NCBI GenBank assembly: GCA_044360075.1
Contig: JBIKLA010000006.1
Coordinates: 70,578-134,577, forward strand
Origin: OMII01 sp947467385
Lineage (GTDB): Bacteria > Bdellovibrionota_C > UBA2361 > OMII01
Length of the DNA stretch: 64,000 nt
Direction: 5' to 3'
Positions 15,162-23,719 of this stretch are shown piece by piece. Both the position numbers and the translations under genes were made by a program. Under the pieces are notes generated by a model. It was not told where the DNA came from, ran no database searches, and saw only the letters and a list, made by a program, of their open reading frames with translations. Position 1 is the stretch's first letter. The number at the start of each line of letters is the position of its first letter.

Positions 15162-16907
15162 TTACAAGACGTCCCAGGGGTATGCGCCGCGCGAGCACAT
15201 CGAGTCCGAAAGCCGAATGACGTCGCGGTCGCTGTTGCGCACCAGCCCCTTGAGGTTAGCAGAGACCCGATTGCGGGCCAGCTGCATGTAGATCCGGGCG
15301 ATTGAGAGCTCATCGGAGCACTCGCCCCCCGACGAGGATGCGATGTCGGACACCCGCGCCAAGAGGCACATGCCCACAAAAAGATCGATGGCGGAATCGG
15401 CAATTCGCTTCGTCACGAGCTGCTCGCCGATAATCCCCTTGCCGTGTTTGCGCAGCGCTGCCTCAACGGCCTGTGACAGCCGGGCCGTACCCTGCTCAAG
15501 AACCAGGGCCTCCTGCTTGAGAAGCGGGGATACACGCCAGAGCGAACCTCGCCCGATCGGGGTGACTTGCGATAGCTTTTTCGTTGCGTAGCTTGTGAGC
15601 ATCCCGAATCCCTTAATCGGGTCGTTGAAAATCCCACTGATGCCGCGCGCGATATCCTTAAGAGCCTCCCCTGAATCCTTCATTCCCGAGAGCCCCACAT
15701 AGAGGCGAAGGATCTCATTGGTACCCTCAAAGATGCGGTTGATGCGACAATCACGGACGACCCGCTCGTAGGGAAAATCCTTCATGAAGCCGTTTCCGCC
15801 AGCGATCTGCAGCGCCTCATCGGCAACGGTCCACAACGACTCGCTGACGAACACCTTGCTCATGGCGGCCTCAACCGAAAAGTCCTCAACTCCAGCGTCG
15901 ATAAGGCTGCCGACAAAGGCCACAATACTCTCAGAGGCGAAGCACAGCGTCGTCATGAGCGCGATCTTCTCCTTGATGAGCTGGAACTCAGAGATGCTTT
16001 TTCCGAACTGCTTGCGCTGGGTTGCCTGAGCGATAGAAAGCTCGATGAGGCGCTTCATCGCCCCGACGCATCCGCCCCCGAGCCCTGTGCGCCCGTTATT
16101 AAGCACGGCCATGGCGACCTTAAAACCCTTGCCCTCTTCGCCAAGAACGCAGTCCGCCGGGACCTTGACGCTATCGAAGCGAACGGCGGTGGTGCACGAC
16201 GCGCGGATGCCCATCTTGTCCTCTTTGGGACCGGAGCTCACGCCCTGCCAATCACGTTCAACGATGAAGGCTGTCATTCTGCCGCCATCACTTTCGGTCT
16301 TGGCGAATACGGTAAAAAATCCGGCTGTTCCGCCGTTCGTAATCCAGATCTTTTCGCCTGTCAGGCTCCAGCTCCCATCGGCGTTCTTCGTGGCGTAGGT
16401 CTTGACTGAGGCGGCGTCCGACCCCGAGCCGCTCTCGGTAAGGCAGAACGCGGCGATGAGCTCGCCTGAGGCGAGGCGAGGCAGGTACCGAGCTTTTTGC
16501 CCGTCCGTGCCAAAGAGGAGTAGCGCCTTCATGCCGATCGAACTGTGCGCGCCGATCGTGAGCGACGTCGACCCGTCGTAGCGGCTGGTCTGCTGCAGGA
16601 CGCGCGAGTAACCGGAGTTCGATAGCCCCAGGCCCTCGTGCTCTGCCGGGATGATGAGCGAGAAGAGCCCAAGCGCTTTAAGCTCCTCCAGGTATTCAGC
16701 AGTTTGCGCCCCGTTCTCGTCGAATGAGCGGAACTGCGCATCTTTGCCAGCCATGAAGCGGTCGATCGACTCGATCACCATCGACAGGGTCTCACGCTCC
16801 GCGGCGCTTATCTTGGGGAAAGGAAAAAGCCGTGAGTCACGGAACTCTCCCATGAAGAGGCCCTTTGCGGGACTCATGTCGATTTTCATGTCTGCGCCGT
16901 TTTCCAT
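15162..16907 (-). CDS. Acyl-CoA dehydrogenase (VLCAD/ACAD9-like)
   Basis: This 581-residue flavoprotein oxidises acyl-CoA to enoyl-CoA in beta-oxidation. The acyl-CoA dehydrogenase domains are in order: N-terminal helical (~40-160), beta domain with AFCLTESGSGSDAASV and WITNGG, and C-terminal helical domain with the base region RIFEGTNEILRLYVG near residue 410. A further ~150-residue C-terminal domain makes it longer than short-chain enzymes and like VLCAD/ACAD9. The ATG at 16907 has an AAGGA Shine-Dalgarno that overlaps the stop of the upstream alpha/beta hydrolase gene, which implies coupling. Confidence 0.94.
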   Translation of the reverse strand: MENGADMKIDMSPAKGLFMGEFRDSRLFPFPKISAAERETLSMVIESIDRFMAGKDAQFRSFDENGAQTAEYLEELKALGLFSLIIPAEHEGLGLSNSGYSRVLQQTSRYDGSTSLTIGAHSSIGMKALLLFGTDGQKARYLPRLASGELIAAFCLTESGSGSDAASVKTYATKNADGSWSLTGEKIWITNGGTAGFFTVFAKTESDGGRMTAFIVERDWQGVSSGPKEDKMGIRASCTTAVRFDSVKVPADCVLGEEGKGFKVAMAVLNNGRTGLGGGCVGAMKRLIELSIAQATQRKQFGKSISEFQLIKEKIALMTTLCFASESIVAFVGSLIDAGVEDFSVEAAMSKVFVSESLWTVADEALQIAGGNGFMKDFPYERVVRDCRINRIFEGTNEILRLYVGLSGMKDSGEALKDIARGISGIFNDPIKGFGMLTSYATKKLSQVTPIGRGSLWRVSPLLKQEALVLEQGTARLSQAVEAALRKHGKGIIGEQLVTKRIADSAIDLFVGMCLLARVSDIASSSGGECSDELSIARIYMQLARNRVSANLKGLVRNSDRDVIRLSDSMCSRGAYPWDVL

Positions 16908-16918
16908 TTAGCTAATCC

Positions 16919-18058
16919 TTATCCCAATAGAAACTCAACCATTCGAGTGAATGTGTCGCCGCGCTCGACCGCCGCCCCGTGGCCGCCCTCCGCCCACAAA
17001 TACTTAGCACGCGGCCATGCCTTGCGCAGGATCGCGATTTGGCTGCGCGACACCAGCTGATCGCCCTTGCCCCGGATGACCATCACCGACTCCTGCCGGG
17101 TTCTAGGAGTGCGATCGAGCGGATAGTGGTCAGCAAACAGGTCTCGCAGAATCTGGAGATTGAGCGCTCCCGCCTCAGGGGACCCCTCGCCGTAATGCCT
17201 CTTCACAAGCTCAAAGGCCATATCCCCCATCGACACGAGCGGCACAAGCAACGCAATGCGATGAAGCGGGTCGAGAGAGCTCCACAGTGCAGCGACGTAA
17301 GCGCCAAGGCTCATCCCTACGCAGGCGATGCGCCCGTGCCCCCGGGAATTGAGGAACGCAGCCAGGCTGCGGAGGTCGTACAGCGATTGCGCCATGGCTA
17401 CACAGGTCTTGACGGGATCGATGCTCGGAAAGAGTGGCGCCTCCTCAGCTGCCGCCTGCGGGCGACGGCGGCCGTGAAAGGGAAGCTCAACAAGCGCCAC
17501 GTTTGCGCCAAGCGAATACAGCAGCCCTGGCATGAACGCGAGCGAGTTAATGCGCTGGTCCCCCATCGTCCAGCCGTGCACGGCGACTATTGTGGTTCGA
17601 TCCTTTTCCTGATCGTTGTGCTCCCACAGCCGCACGTAGGATGTGGAGTTTTCGATGAGCTTTTCGTACTGAGGAATTGCGCGCAGCTGCGTCCCCGGAA
17701 ATTGGGAGGGAAACTCAAGGTCAAGAACGCTTCCGTGCGGAAAGCCGTGCACCGGCACAATCGCCGGAGCCGGATTGACCTCGGGCGCCGACAGAAGCCT
17801 TGCCATAACCCCCTCCGAGCGCAGCGCATGAAGGGACGCACGGTCTTGCGCGAGCTGCTCTGGCTTTAGCCCGGCTGCGAACGCATCCAGGTTGACAATC
17901 TCAAGCGTGCGGCCAAGCCTTGCAACGAGGCGCGAGAGCCCGCTGCCGCCCAACATGGTGAGGCGCTCTACCTCGCTAAGACGGGCGTCAGTACGGCCGG
18001 TCAGGAAGCAGAAGTCCGACGTGGTGCCTGGGTTTTTTGTGCTGGCTTTCTTGGTCAC
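16919..18058 (-). CDS. Alpha/beta hydrolase
   Basis: This 379-residue enzyme has an alpha/beta-hydrolase fold in its second half. It shows the oxyanion region VAVHGWTMG, ELPFHGRR, nucleophile elbow GMSLG near residue 250, an aspartate in RGKGDQLV and the histidine in EGGHGAAV. The first ~150 residues match nothing I recognise. The start is a GTG at 18058 without a convincing Shine-Dalgarno, so a somewhat later start is possible. It precedes the acyl-CoA dehydrogenase by 11 bp, and a thioesterase or acyl-ester role would fit that neighbour. The 195 bp upstream contain an AT-rich patch with TATAAT (18217-18232, minus), a weak promoter candidate. Confidence 0.82.
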   Translation of the reverse strand: MTKKASTKNPGTTSDFCFLTGRTDARLSEVERLTMLGGSGLSRLVARLGRTLEIVNLDAFAAGLKPEQLAQDRASLHALRSEGVMARLLSAPEVNPAPAIVPVHGFPHGSVLDLEFPSQFPGTQLRAIPQYEKLIENSTSYVRLWEHNDQEKDRTTIVAVHGWTMGDQRINSLAFMPGLLYSLGANVALVELPFHGRRRPQAAAEEAPLFPSIDPVKTCVAMAQSLYDLRSLAAFLNSRGHGRIACVGMSLGAYVAALWSSLDPLHRIALLVPLVSMGDMAFELVKRHYGEGSPEAGALNLQILRDLFADHYPLDRTPRTRQESVMVIRGKGDQLVSRSQIAILRKAWPRAKYLWAEGGHGAAVERGDTFTRMVEFLLG

Positions 18059-18253
18059 GGAGTTGCCGGGTAACCTGCTCTAGTTCAGAGGGTTAGGATG
18101 TCACTCACGGTGGATCCGGTGTGCCGCAAGCTACGCCCTGTCATCGACTCACAAACCTCCGTTCTACCAGGGCTACCTCCCCACGCAGGGAGCAGAAAGC
18201 GCGCCAACGACATAAACTAATTATACATTATTCCAGGCTGTTAGCGCACCTGC

Positions 18254-18949
18254 TCAGCGCCGAGGGAGAATTGATACCATGAGCATGCCATCGCGCAGCG
18301 CGAGCTCCGACAGTCGGTCGATAAGCGCGTCACCACCAGCCGGGGGCTTAGGCTTCTCGCTGAGCGCCGAGGTAACAGCCTCCGAAAACCACTCCGAGGC
18401 AGCCACCAGGGCCTGGGCCTCCTGCTTTCTGCCGCTAAGCTCAAGCTCGGAGAGGTTGATCACAACCGCGTGATCGCGCAGCTCAACCGTTCCGCGTGCC
18501 GAGCCATACACGAATCGGGAGATGCGCTCGCCGATCACGTAGCGGGCAGCCGACTCGCCAAAGATCTTCTCGAGTGGCATCGAGAAGCGTCCGCGAAAAG
18601 CCGAGCCCTCGATCGACACATCAGCCACATCGCCAAAGATCGCCCTAGCGGCAGCGGACACCTCATCGGACGAGAGCTGCACAGCCCCCGCTCCGCTCGG
18701 GTCCTTAAGGAGTGCCTCGATCTCGCGCAGGTCCGCTTCGGCTGCAGCAACAGCGGCTTGAGGTACCGGCGAGATCTGAAACGAAGGGGGCTGCGGCGAC
18801 GTATAGGTGTCCACCGCGTTTCGGACCGAACGAACGAGGTATAAGCCCACGAGCGCCAGCACCACCGAAAGCAGGCAAACAGAAACGAGACAGCCATACC
18901 CTAGGCAGCCGAACCCGCCCCTCTTCTGGACTGAACCCCCAGCATCCAT
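18254..18949 (-). CDS. Hypothetical single-pass membrane protein
   Basis: This 231-residue protein has a Gly/Cys-rich N-terminus and one transmembrane helix at about 17-40 (GYGCLVSVCLLSVVLALVGL), leaving a predicted periplasmic domain. The domain is rich in Ala, Glu and Ser and shows no family motif. It is preceded by a small lipoprotein gene (5-bp gap), so the pair probably forms an envelope operon. Confidence 0.7.
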   Translation of the reverse strand: MDAGGSVQKRGGFGCLGYGCLVSVCLLSVVLALVGLYLVRSVRNAVDTYTSPQPPSFQISPVPQAAVAAAEADLREIEALLKDPSGAGAVQLSSDEVSAAARAIFGDVADVSIEGSAFRGRFSMPLEKIFGESAARYVIGERISRFVYGSARGTVELRDHAVVINLSELELSGRKQEAQALVAASEWFSEAVTSALSEKPKPPAGGDALIDRLSELALRDGMLMVSILPRR

Positions 18950-18955
18950 ACGGCG

Positions 18956-19183
18956 CTATTGCAGCCCAAGGGAGGCGTCGTTCACGTCAAGCGCGAATGA
19001 GCAGCTTCTAATGGCGTTCAGATCCTTTCCGCCCAGCTGGTCGTAGCAGATTCTGCAGTTCTCAAGAGGCGACGGCATCAGGCCGTCCTCCTTCCATACT
19101 TCGCACTGTTTTGCGGCTGTTGGGCTGCACGCGCTGAGAGACCCAACGAGCAGAACGAGAGAGGCGCCAAGTATCGCTTTCAT
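18956..19183 (-). CDS. Small lipoprotein, Cys-rich
   Basis: The start ATG at 19183 gives MKAILGASLVLLVGSLSAC, a classic lipoprotein signal with lipobox LSAC. An ATG at 19210 is in frame but would add nine residues before the signal. The mature part of ~57 residues has four more cysteines (KQCEVW, ENCRIC, RSCSF), which could form two disulfides. No family is recognised. It lies 5 bp upstream of the single-pass membrane protein gene. Confidence 0.72.
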   Translation of the reverse strand: MKAILGASLVLLVGSLSACSPTAAKQCEVWKEDGLMPSPLENCRICYDQLGGKDLNAIRSCSFALDVNDASLGLQ

Positions 19184-19236
19184 GGAGCGATTAATACCAC
19201 GGCTGCCCATACGCGCCTAGACTGCGAATGCGCCGC

Positions 19237-22020
19237 TTAGGCACCCTCCAGGGCCGCAAGCAGCTCCGCCTTCGACACCCCATCGGCATCGAGCGCAAGG
19301 CCACCATCCTCGCGCCGGCAATCCCCCAACACCTCCGCCTGCCGCTGCTCCTTTCGCCGGAGATTCCAGTGGATTATCTCGTCCACCTTGCAGCCCAAAA
19401 GGGATATGACGTTGACGGTCCCGCGCTGGCCAATGCGATGGATCCGGTCCACCGACTGCATCCAGTGCTCCGCATTCCAGGTCTTGTCAATGTACACGGC
19501 CGTCTGAGCGGCCGTAAGCGTGATCCCCACCCCACCGGCCGCTGGTACCGCCACCAATACCTTAAGCGCATCTCCCTCCTGGAACTCCCGCACAATCCGG
19601 TCCCGCTCTGCTGGCGTCACCTCACCGCTGAAGGGAGCTGCTCCCAGGTCCTTATAGCGCTCGCACAGCTCGCGCACGTTGCCGAGGTAGTTCGTCCACA
19701 CCACGACTTTTTGGCCCTGCTCGCGCACGAGCTCCTGCACGATCTCGTCGAGCTCAAGGAACTTGGCCGGATCCCCCTTCCACTCTGGGTCGATCAGCCT
19801 CGGATTGGAGGCGATCTGCACGGCCCGAAGGTACTCCTCAAGGATGTTCGTTATTTCCCGCACGAACTGCTCCCCCGAGATCGAGCGCATCCTAAGGAGC
19901 AGCGCGTCTCGGATCTCGTCATAACGCTCGAGTTGGGATCCTGAAAGCTCAACCTCGCGCAGCGAGAAGATCTTCGGGGGAAGGTTCACAACACGCTCCT
20001 TTTTGCGCCTGAGCATAAGCTCCTGCGCGCGCAGAATGCTCTCCTGCACCGCCTCCTCGCGCCAGCGCTTAACCGCAAAATCGCTAAACTCAGTGCCCAG
20101 CTCCGCAACGCTCTCAAGCCACCTATAGAAGCTCTTCCCGAACCGCTCGCCACCATCGAGGATGCGCATCTGCGCCCACAGGTCGCTCACGTCACGGGGC
20201 GTGGGCGTCCCGCTCAGCAGCACCCGGAATGCGCACACCGGCGCGATCTCGCTAATGGCCTTAAAGGTCTTTGCAGCGTGGTTTTTCACGCGCTGTGACT
20301 CGTCGAGGGCAAGCAGCGTCTTTCGCTCTCCCGCAAGCCGCCGCAGCTCGGGCGTAACATACGACAGGCGAACCCCCTCATAGTTTACGGCAACTATATC
20401 CTGCTCGGCGTTCGAGGCGAGGAGGCGCAAAGTCCATTCCTTGGCGCCCTTGTCGCCGGTGAGCGCCGTCGCCTTCAGATTCGGAAACCACATCGAGACC
20501 TCACGCAGCCAGTTTCGCACGAGCGAATTCGGGCAGACCACGACCAGCAGATCCGCGCGCCCCTGGGCCTTAAGCGAGGCGAAGTACGACAGCACCGACA
20601 GGGTCTTGCCGAGCCCCATGTCATCGCCGAGGAAGGCGTGCGGCGTCTCAAGAAGCCACTGCACCGCCGAACGCTGGTGAGGAAAGAGCCTCTGGACCTG
20701 CTCAGCGGCCAGGCCGGGCACCCCCTCCAGGGCCACATCTTCCATGGACGCGAACATCTGCGCCCGCTCGCGCAGCCGCACACGGCTCTGCGTGTCGCGC
20801 AGCAGAGCCTCGAAGGACTCGCTGCAAGGGACCGGCGGCAGCCCATGCACTTCGCACAGATGGCGAATCTCAGCCACGGCGGTCGGCAGCCGGGAGTCCG
20901 GAATCTGCGCCACAATGCGCGGGGCATCCTTGGCGTACTTCGTATCAAGGATCTCCGAAAGCTTGTCGAGAACCACGCCACGAAGCTCGCTCCCGGCTTC
21001 AAGACTAACGACCAACGCCCCGCGCATAACCCCCGTCTCGGGGCACGGCGCTGTCTTTAACAGGAGCGGCACCGACACGACGTCAGCCGCGACGTCGTCG
21101 AGCGCGCCGCGCCCCTCCTCCGCTTCGGACAACAGCGCGGCCCTGCGCACCTCAATTTCGCCCCATGCCTGGCGGGTCAGCCAAACAGGAAAAGGAAGAT
21201 CCGCAAGCCGCGCAGAGAGAGCCAGCAGCTCGCGCATATCGAGCACGAAGGGCTTCTTGCCGCCGCGCCTGCTTGCGCCGGGGAAGGCCAGCTTGAACTG
21301 TTCAGGGGTAAAATAGCAGGGCCGGTAGCTGCCCGGCTCGCTCACAACCTCGGTCACAAAGGGCGTGAGAAGCGCTGCGCTGAAGTCTTCAGCCGCGAAG
21401 CTCCGTGGGGCATCGACGATCGCCTTCCGCGCTACACTGGAACCGGCTAGCGCTGCCCCAGCGGTCGCGTCGACGGCGAAAAGCTGCTGCTCATCCCGCA
21501 GCTTTTTGAGCAAGGTTGCGAGCCGCTCAGTGGGCAATGTAAACGCGCCATCGAAGCTTGAGTAGACCGCCCCCGACGTGCGTTTGAGGATTCGCATTAC
21601 CTTCGAGCCAACCCGCGGCATCACCTTAAGCCTGCGCTTCTCACTGTTAAAACGAATTATGAGCGCAAGCGGCAATGCCGCAATGACCTCCTCGTCGACT
21701 GCAAACGGGTCTGCCTTAAGCCGCTCGAAGGCCGCAACCGCCTCCATCGGCTGGAGGTCCTCCGTGGCAAGGGTGTTAATCACCTCCTGCGACGGAAATT
21801 CAGGGCGCTCAAGCAAAGAACGCAACGAGCGCAGCGGCACAGTCCAGCTCTTATCCTCGCCCGAAAAGCGGGCACCCTCGAGGGCCTTCACGGCCTTAAC
21901 CCGCTCGGGGCTGTACTGGAAATCGAGGCGCAGGAGCTGCCCCTCTCGGAAGATCGAGAGGACAGGCCCCTGCTCCCGGCGCCACGGCGGCGCCCGTCTG
22001 AACTTTTTGGGTGGCGGCAT
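19237..22020 (-). CDS. SNF2-family ATPase with HARP-like N-terminus
   Basis: This 927-residue DNA translocase or helicase-like ATPase carries a HARP-like repeat at its N-terminus (LRLDFQYSPERVKAVKALEG and a second copy near residue 140), as in SMARCAL1-type annealing helicases. The SNF2 core follows: DDMGLGKTLSVLSYF (motif I), LALDESQRVKN (motif II, DESQ), LLSGTPTPRDVSDLW (III) and the C-terminal lobe with GITLTAAQTAVYIDKTWN and SVDRIHRIGQRG (V/VI). ATG 22020 is preferred to a GTG at 22038. A role in DNA repair or replication-fork remodelling is an inference from the domains. Confidence 0.93.
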   Translation of the reverse strand: MPPPKKFRRAPPWRREQGPVLSIFREGQLLRLDFQYSPERVKAVKALEGARFSGEDKSWTVPLRSLRSLLERPEFPSQEVINTLATEDLQPMEAVAAFERLKADPFAVDEEVIAALPLALIIRFNSEKRRLKVMPRVGSKVMRILKRTSGAVYSSFDGAFTLPTERLATLLKKLRDEQQLFAVDATAGAALAGSSVARKAIVDAPRSFAAEDFSAALLTPFVTEVVSEPGSYRPCYFTPEQFKLAFPGASRRGGKKPFVLDMRELLALSARLADLPFPVWLTRQAWGEIEVRRAALLSEAEEGRGALDDVAADVVSVPLLLKTAPCPETGVMRGALVVSLEAGSELRGVVLDKLSEILDTKYAKDAPRIVAQIPDSRLPTAVAEIRHLCEVHGLPPVPCSESFEALLRDTQSRVRLRERAQMFASMEDVALEGVPGLAAEQVQRLFPHQRSAVQWLLETPHAFLGDDMGLGKTLSVLSYFASLKAQGRADLLVVVCPNSLVRNWLREVSMWFPNLKATALTGDKGAKEWTLRLLASNAEQDIVAVNYEGVRLSYVTPELRRLAGERKTLLALDESQRVKNHAAKTFKAISEIAPVCAFRVLLSGTPTPRDVSDLWAQMRILDGGERFGKSFYRWLESVAELGTEFSDFAVKRWREEAVQESILRAQELMLRRKKERVVNLPPKIFSLREVELSGSQLERYDEIRDALLLRMRSISGEQFVREITNILEEYLRAVQIASNPRLIDPEWKGDPAKFLELDEIVQELVREQGQKVVVWTNYLGNVRELCERYKDLGAAPFSGEVTPAERDRIVREFQEGDALKVLVAVPAAGGVGITLTAAQTAVYIDKTWNAEHWMQSVDRIHRIGQRGTVNVISLLGCKVDEIIHWNLRRKEQRQAEVLGDCRREDGGLALDADGVSKAELLAALEGA

Positions 22021-22121
22021 ACCTGTGAATACTCTCACAGAACGCGCCAGTCGTTAAGGGCGAACCTGCGGAAATCCCCTCCTTGAATGGCATGCCGACG
22101 CGCGCTATACCCACGGGAGGC

Positions 22122-23189
22122 ATGTCGTCACTCTCGATTAGCAACATCTCAAAGCGCTTCGGCCGTCAGCAGGTGCTGAGCGACCTATCGCTCGAGATCG
22201 CCACCGGGGAGTTCTTCTTCCTACTGGGTCCCTCGGGGTGCGGCAAATCCACGCTGTTGCGAATTATCGCCGGACTTGAGACTCCGGATTCAGGCTCTAT
22301 TGCGGTGGACGGGCGGGATATAGGCGCAACGCCTCCGCAAAAACGCGGCATCGGCATGGTGTTTCAGCAGTACGCCCTCTGGCCGCATATGACAGTGGAG
22401 GAGAACATCCGCTTCGGGCTCAAGGCTCAAGGGCTCCCGAAGCCTCTTCAAGACGAACGGCTACGAGAGAGCCTGGATCTCGTGCGCATGTCCGACTTCC
22501 GCAACAGGTATCCGCACGAGATCTCGGGTGGTCAACAGCAGCGCATCGCCGTGGCGCGCGCACTGGCCCTTCAGCCCCGAATTCTCTTGCTCGACGAGCC
22601 CCTCTCAAACCTCGATGCGCGACTGCGGGACGGCATAAGGAACGAGCTGCGGGAGCTTCACGGCCAGCTCGGCATAACGATCATTTACGTCACCCATGAC
22701 CAGGACGATGCCCTGGCCCTGGCTACCCGCATGGCGCTTCTTGATGCGGGTCGGATCGTGCAGCAGGGGACCCCGGAAGAGCTCTACCGCAGACCCACCT
22801 GTACCTTCAGCGCCACGTTTCTCGGAGACGCCAACGTTTTGCCGGTGGTGGTAGGGGCCTCGGCCGGGACGCGCGGCGCCTTCCTGGCGGCCGAGCCATC
22901 GCTGCGCCTTCCGGCCGTTGTGGAGGCCCGAGCGGATGGTCCGGCAAGCCTGTGCGTTCGGCCCGAGCACGTTCGTATCGCGCGTCATCAGCACGAATCA
23001 TCCCCTCTTGCGGCAAGGGTCGCTTCCGTGACCTTTCACGGTTCCTACGAGACCTATGAGATTGTCTTAGCGGGAGACACCCGGTTGCGCAGCCGCGCCC
23101 TTGCTCCCTCTGCGCGCGGCGAGCTTACGGGCGGAGATCGTGTCTTTGTGGGCTGGGACCCAGGCAGCGCCGGACTGATGGATTCCTAG
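22122..23189 (+). CDS. ABC transporter ATP-binding protein (ferric-iron/FbpC type)
   Basis: This 355-residue ATPase of the FbpC/AfuC/PotA group has Walker A GPSGCGKST (36-44), Q-loop VFQQYALWPHMTVEENI, signature ISGGQQQR, Walker B ILLLDEPLSNLD, the H-loop YVTHDQDDALA and a C-terminal TOBE-like regulatory domain (CVRPEHVRIAR). ATG 22122 has a GGGAGG Shine-Dalgarno. Its likely partner, the permease/binding-protein fusion, is 530 bp further on, beyond a small convergent gene. The substrate is inferred to be Fe3+ from family similarity. Confidence 0.93.
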   Translation: MSSLSISNISKRFGRQQVLSDLSLEIATGEFFFLLGPSGCGKSTLLRIIAGLETPDSGSIAVDGRDIGATPPQKRGIGMVFQQYALWPHMTVEENIRFGLKAQGLPKPLQDERLRESLDLVRMSDFRNRYPHEISGGQQQRIAVARALALQPRILLLDEPLSNLDARLRDGIRNELRELHGQLGITIIYVTHDQDDALALATRMALLDAGRIVQQGTPEELYRRPTCTFSATFLGDANVLPVVVGASAGTRGAFLAAEPSLRLPAVVEARADGPASLCVRPEHVRIARHQHESSPLAARVASVTFHGSYETYEIVLAGDTRLRSRALAPSARGELTGGDRVFVGWDPGSAGLMDS

Positions 23190-23623
23190 TAGCCGATTCC
23201 CGGTGTGTTTTCGCTGGGGCGGCTGCGATGGCGCACAAAGAGAAGCACGGGCTCCTCCCTCCCTCCAACCGCTATAGAGCGGCTTGACAGGGCAAGCTCC
23301 GATGCCTTGAGCCTCTTGCTGCCCTGGCGTGCCCGGACGATCCGAAGCCGGTACCGACCCTCAGGCAGGCGCTTCTCGAAGGTCCCGTCGCCGTCTACCG
23401 GGACGTTGATAGTTTCTTCGCCATTTCTAAGCCGCAGCATTCCGCCGACCGGGGCTGCCAAAGCAATGCAATCATCGCCCTCGCGCACCTTCGGCTGAAG
23501 GTCACATACCGAGCCGGCAACAACCATCCCAGCTAAGCGCTTTTCCGCTAGGCATGTGCGAAGCGGAGCGATACAAATTGAGGCTGCGAGGGAAGCAAGA
23601 GCGAGACGAGCGAAGGAGTTCAT
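23186..23623 (-). CDS. Secreted hypothetical protein
   Basis: This 145-residue protein has an N-terminal signal peptide (ARLALASLAASICIAPLRTCLA) and a mature part with a beta-sandwich-like carboxypeptidase-regulatory pattern: GGMLRLRNGEETINVPVDGDGTFEKRLPEGRYRLRIV. This resembles small domains of the carboxypeptidase-regulatory/SdrD-B type, so it may be a periplasmic or surface accessory protein. It sits between the ATPase and permease genes of the transporter on the opposite strand, and its end overlaps the ATPase stop. ATG 23623 is chosen. Confidence 0.65.
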   Translation of the reverse strand: MNSFARLALASLAASICIAPLRTCLAEKRLAGMVVAGSVCDLQPKVREGDDCIALAAPVGGMLRLRNGEETINVPVDGDGTFEKRLPEGRYRLRIVRARQGSKRLKASELALSSRSIAVGGREEPVLLFVRHRSRPSENTPGIGY

Positions 23624-23719
23624 GGCCGTCAACCTACTAAAAATTTGCCTAACTGTGTATGGGTTCTTGGCTTCGATACTCTGAAGCCGTGTCGATACGG
23701 CGCTTTAGGCCCACTGTCT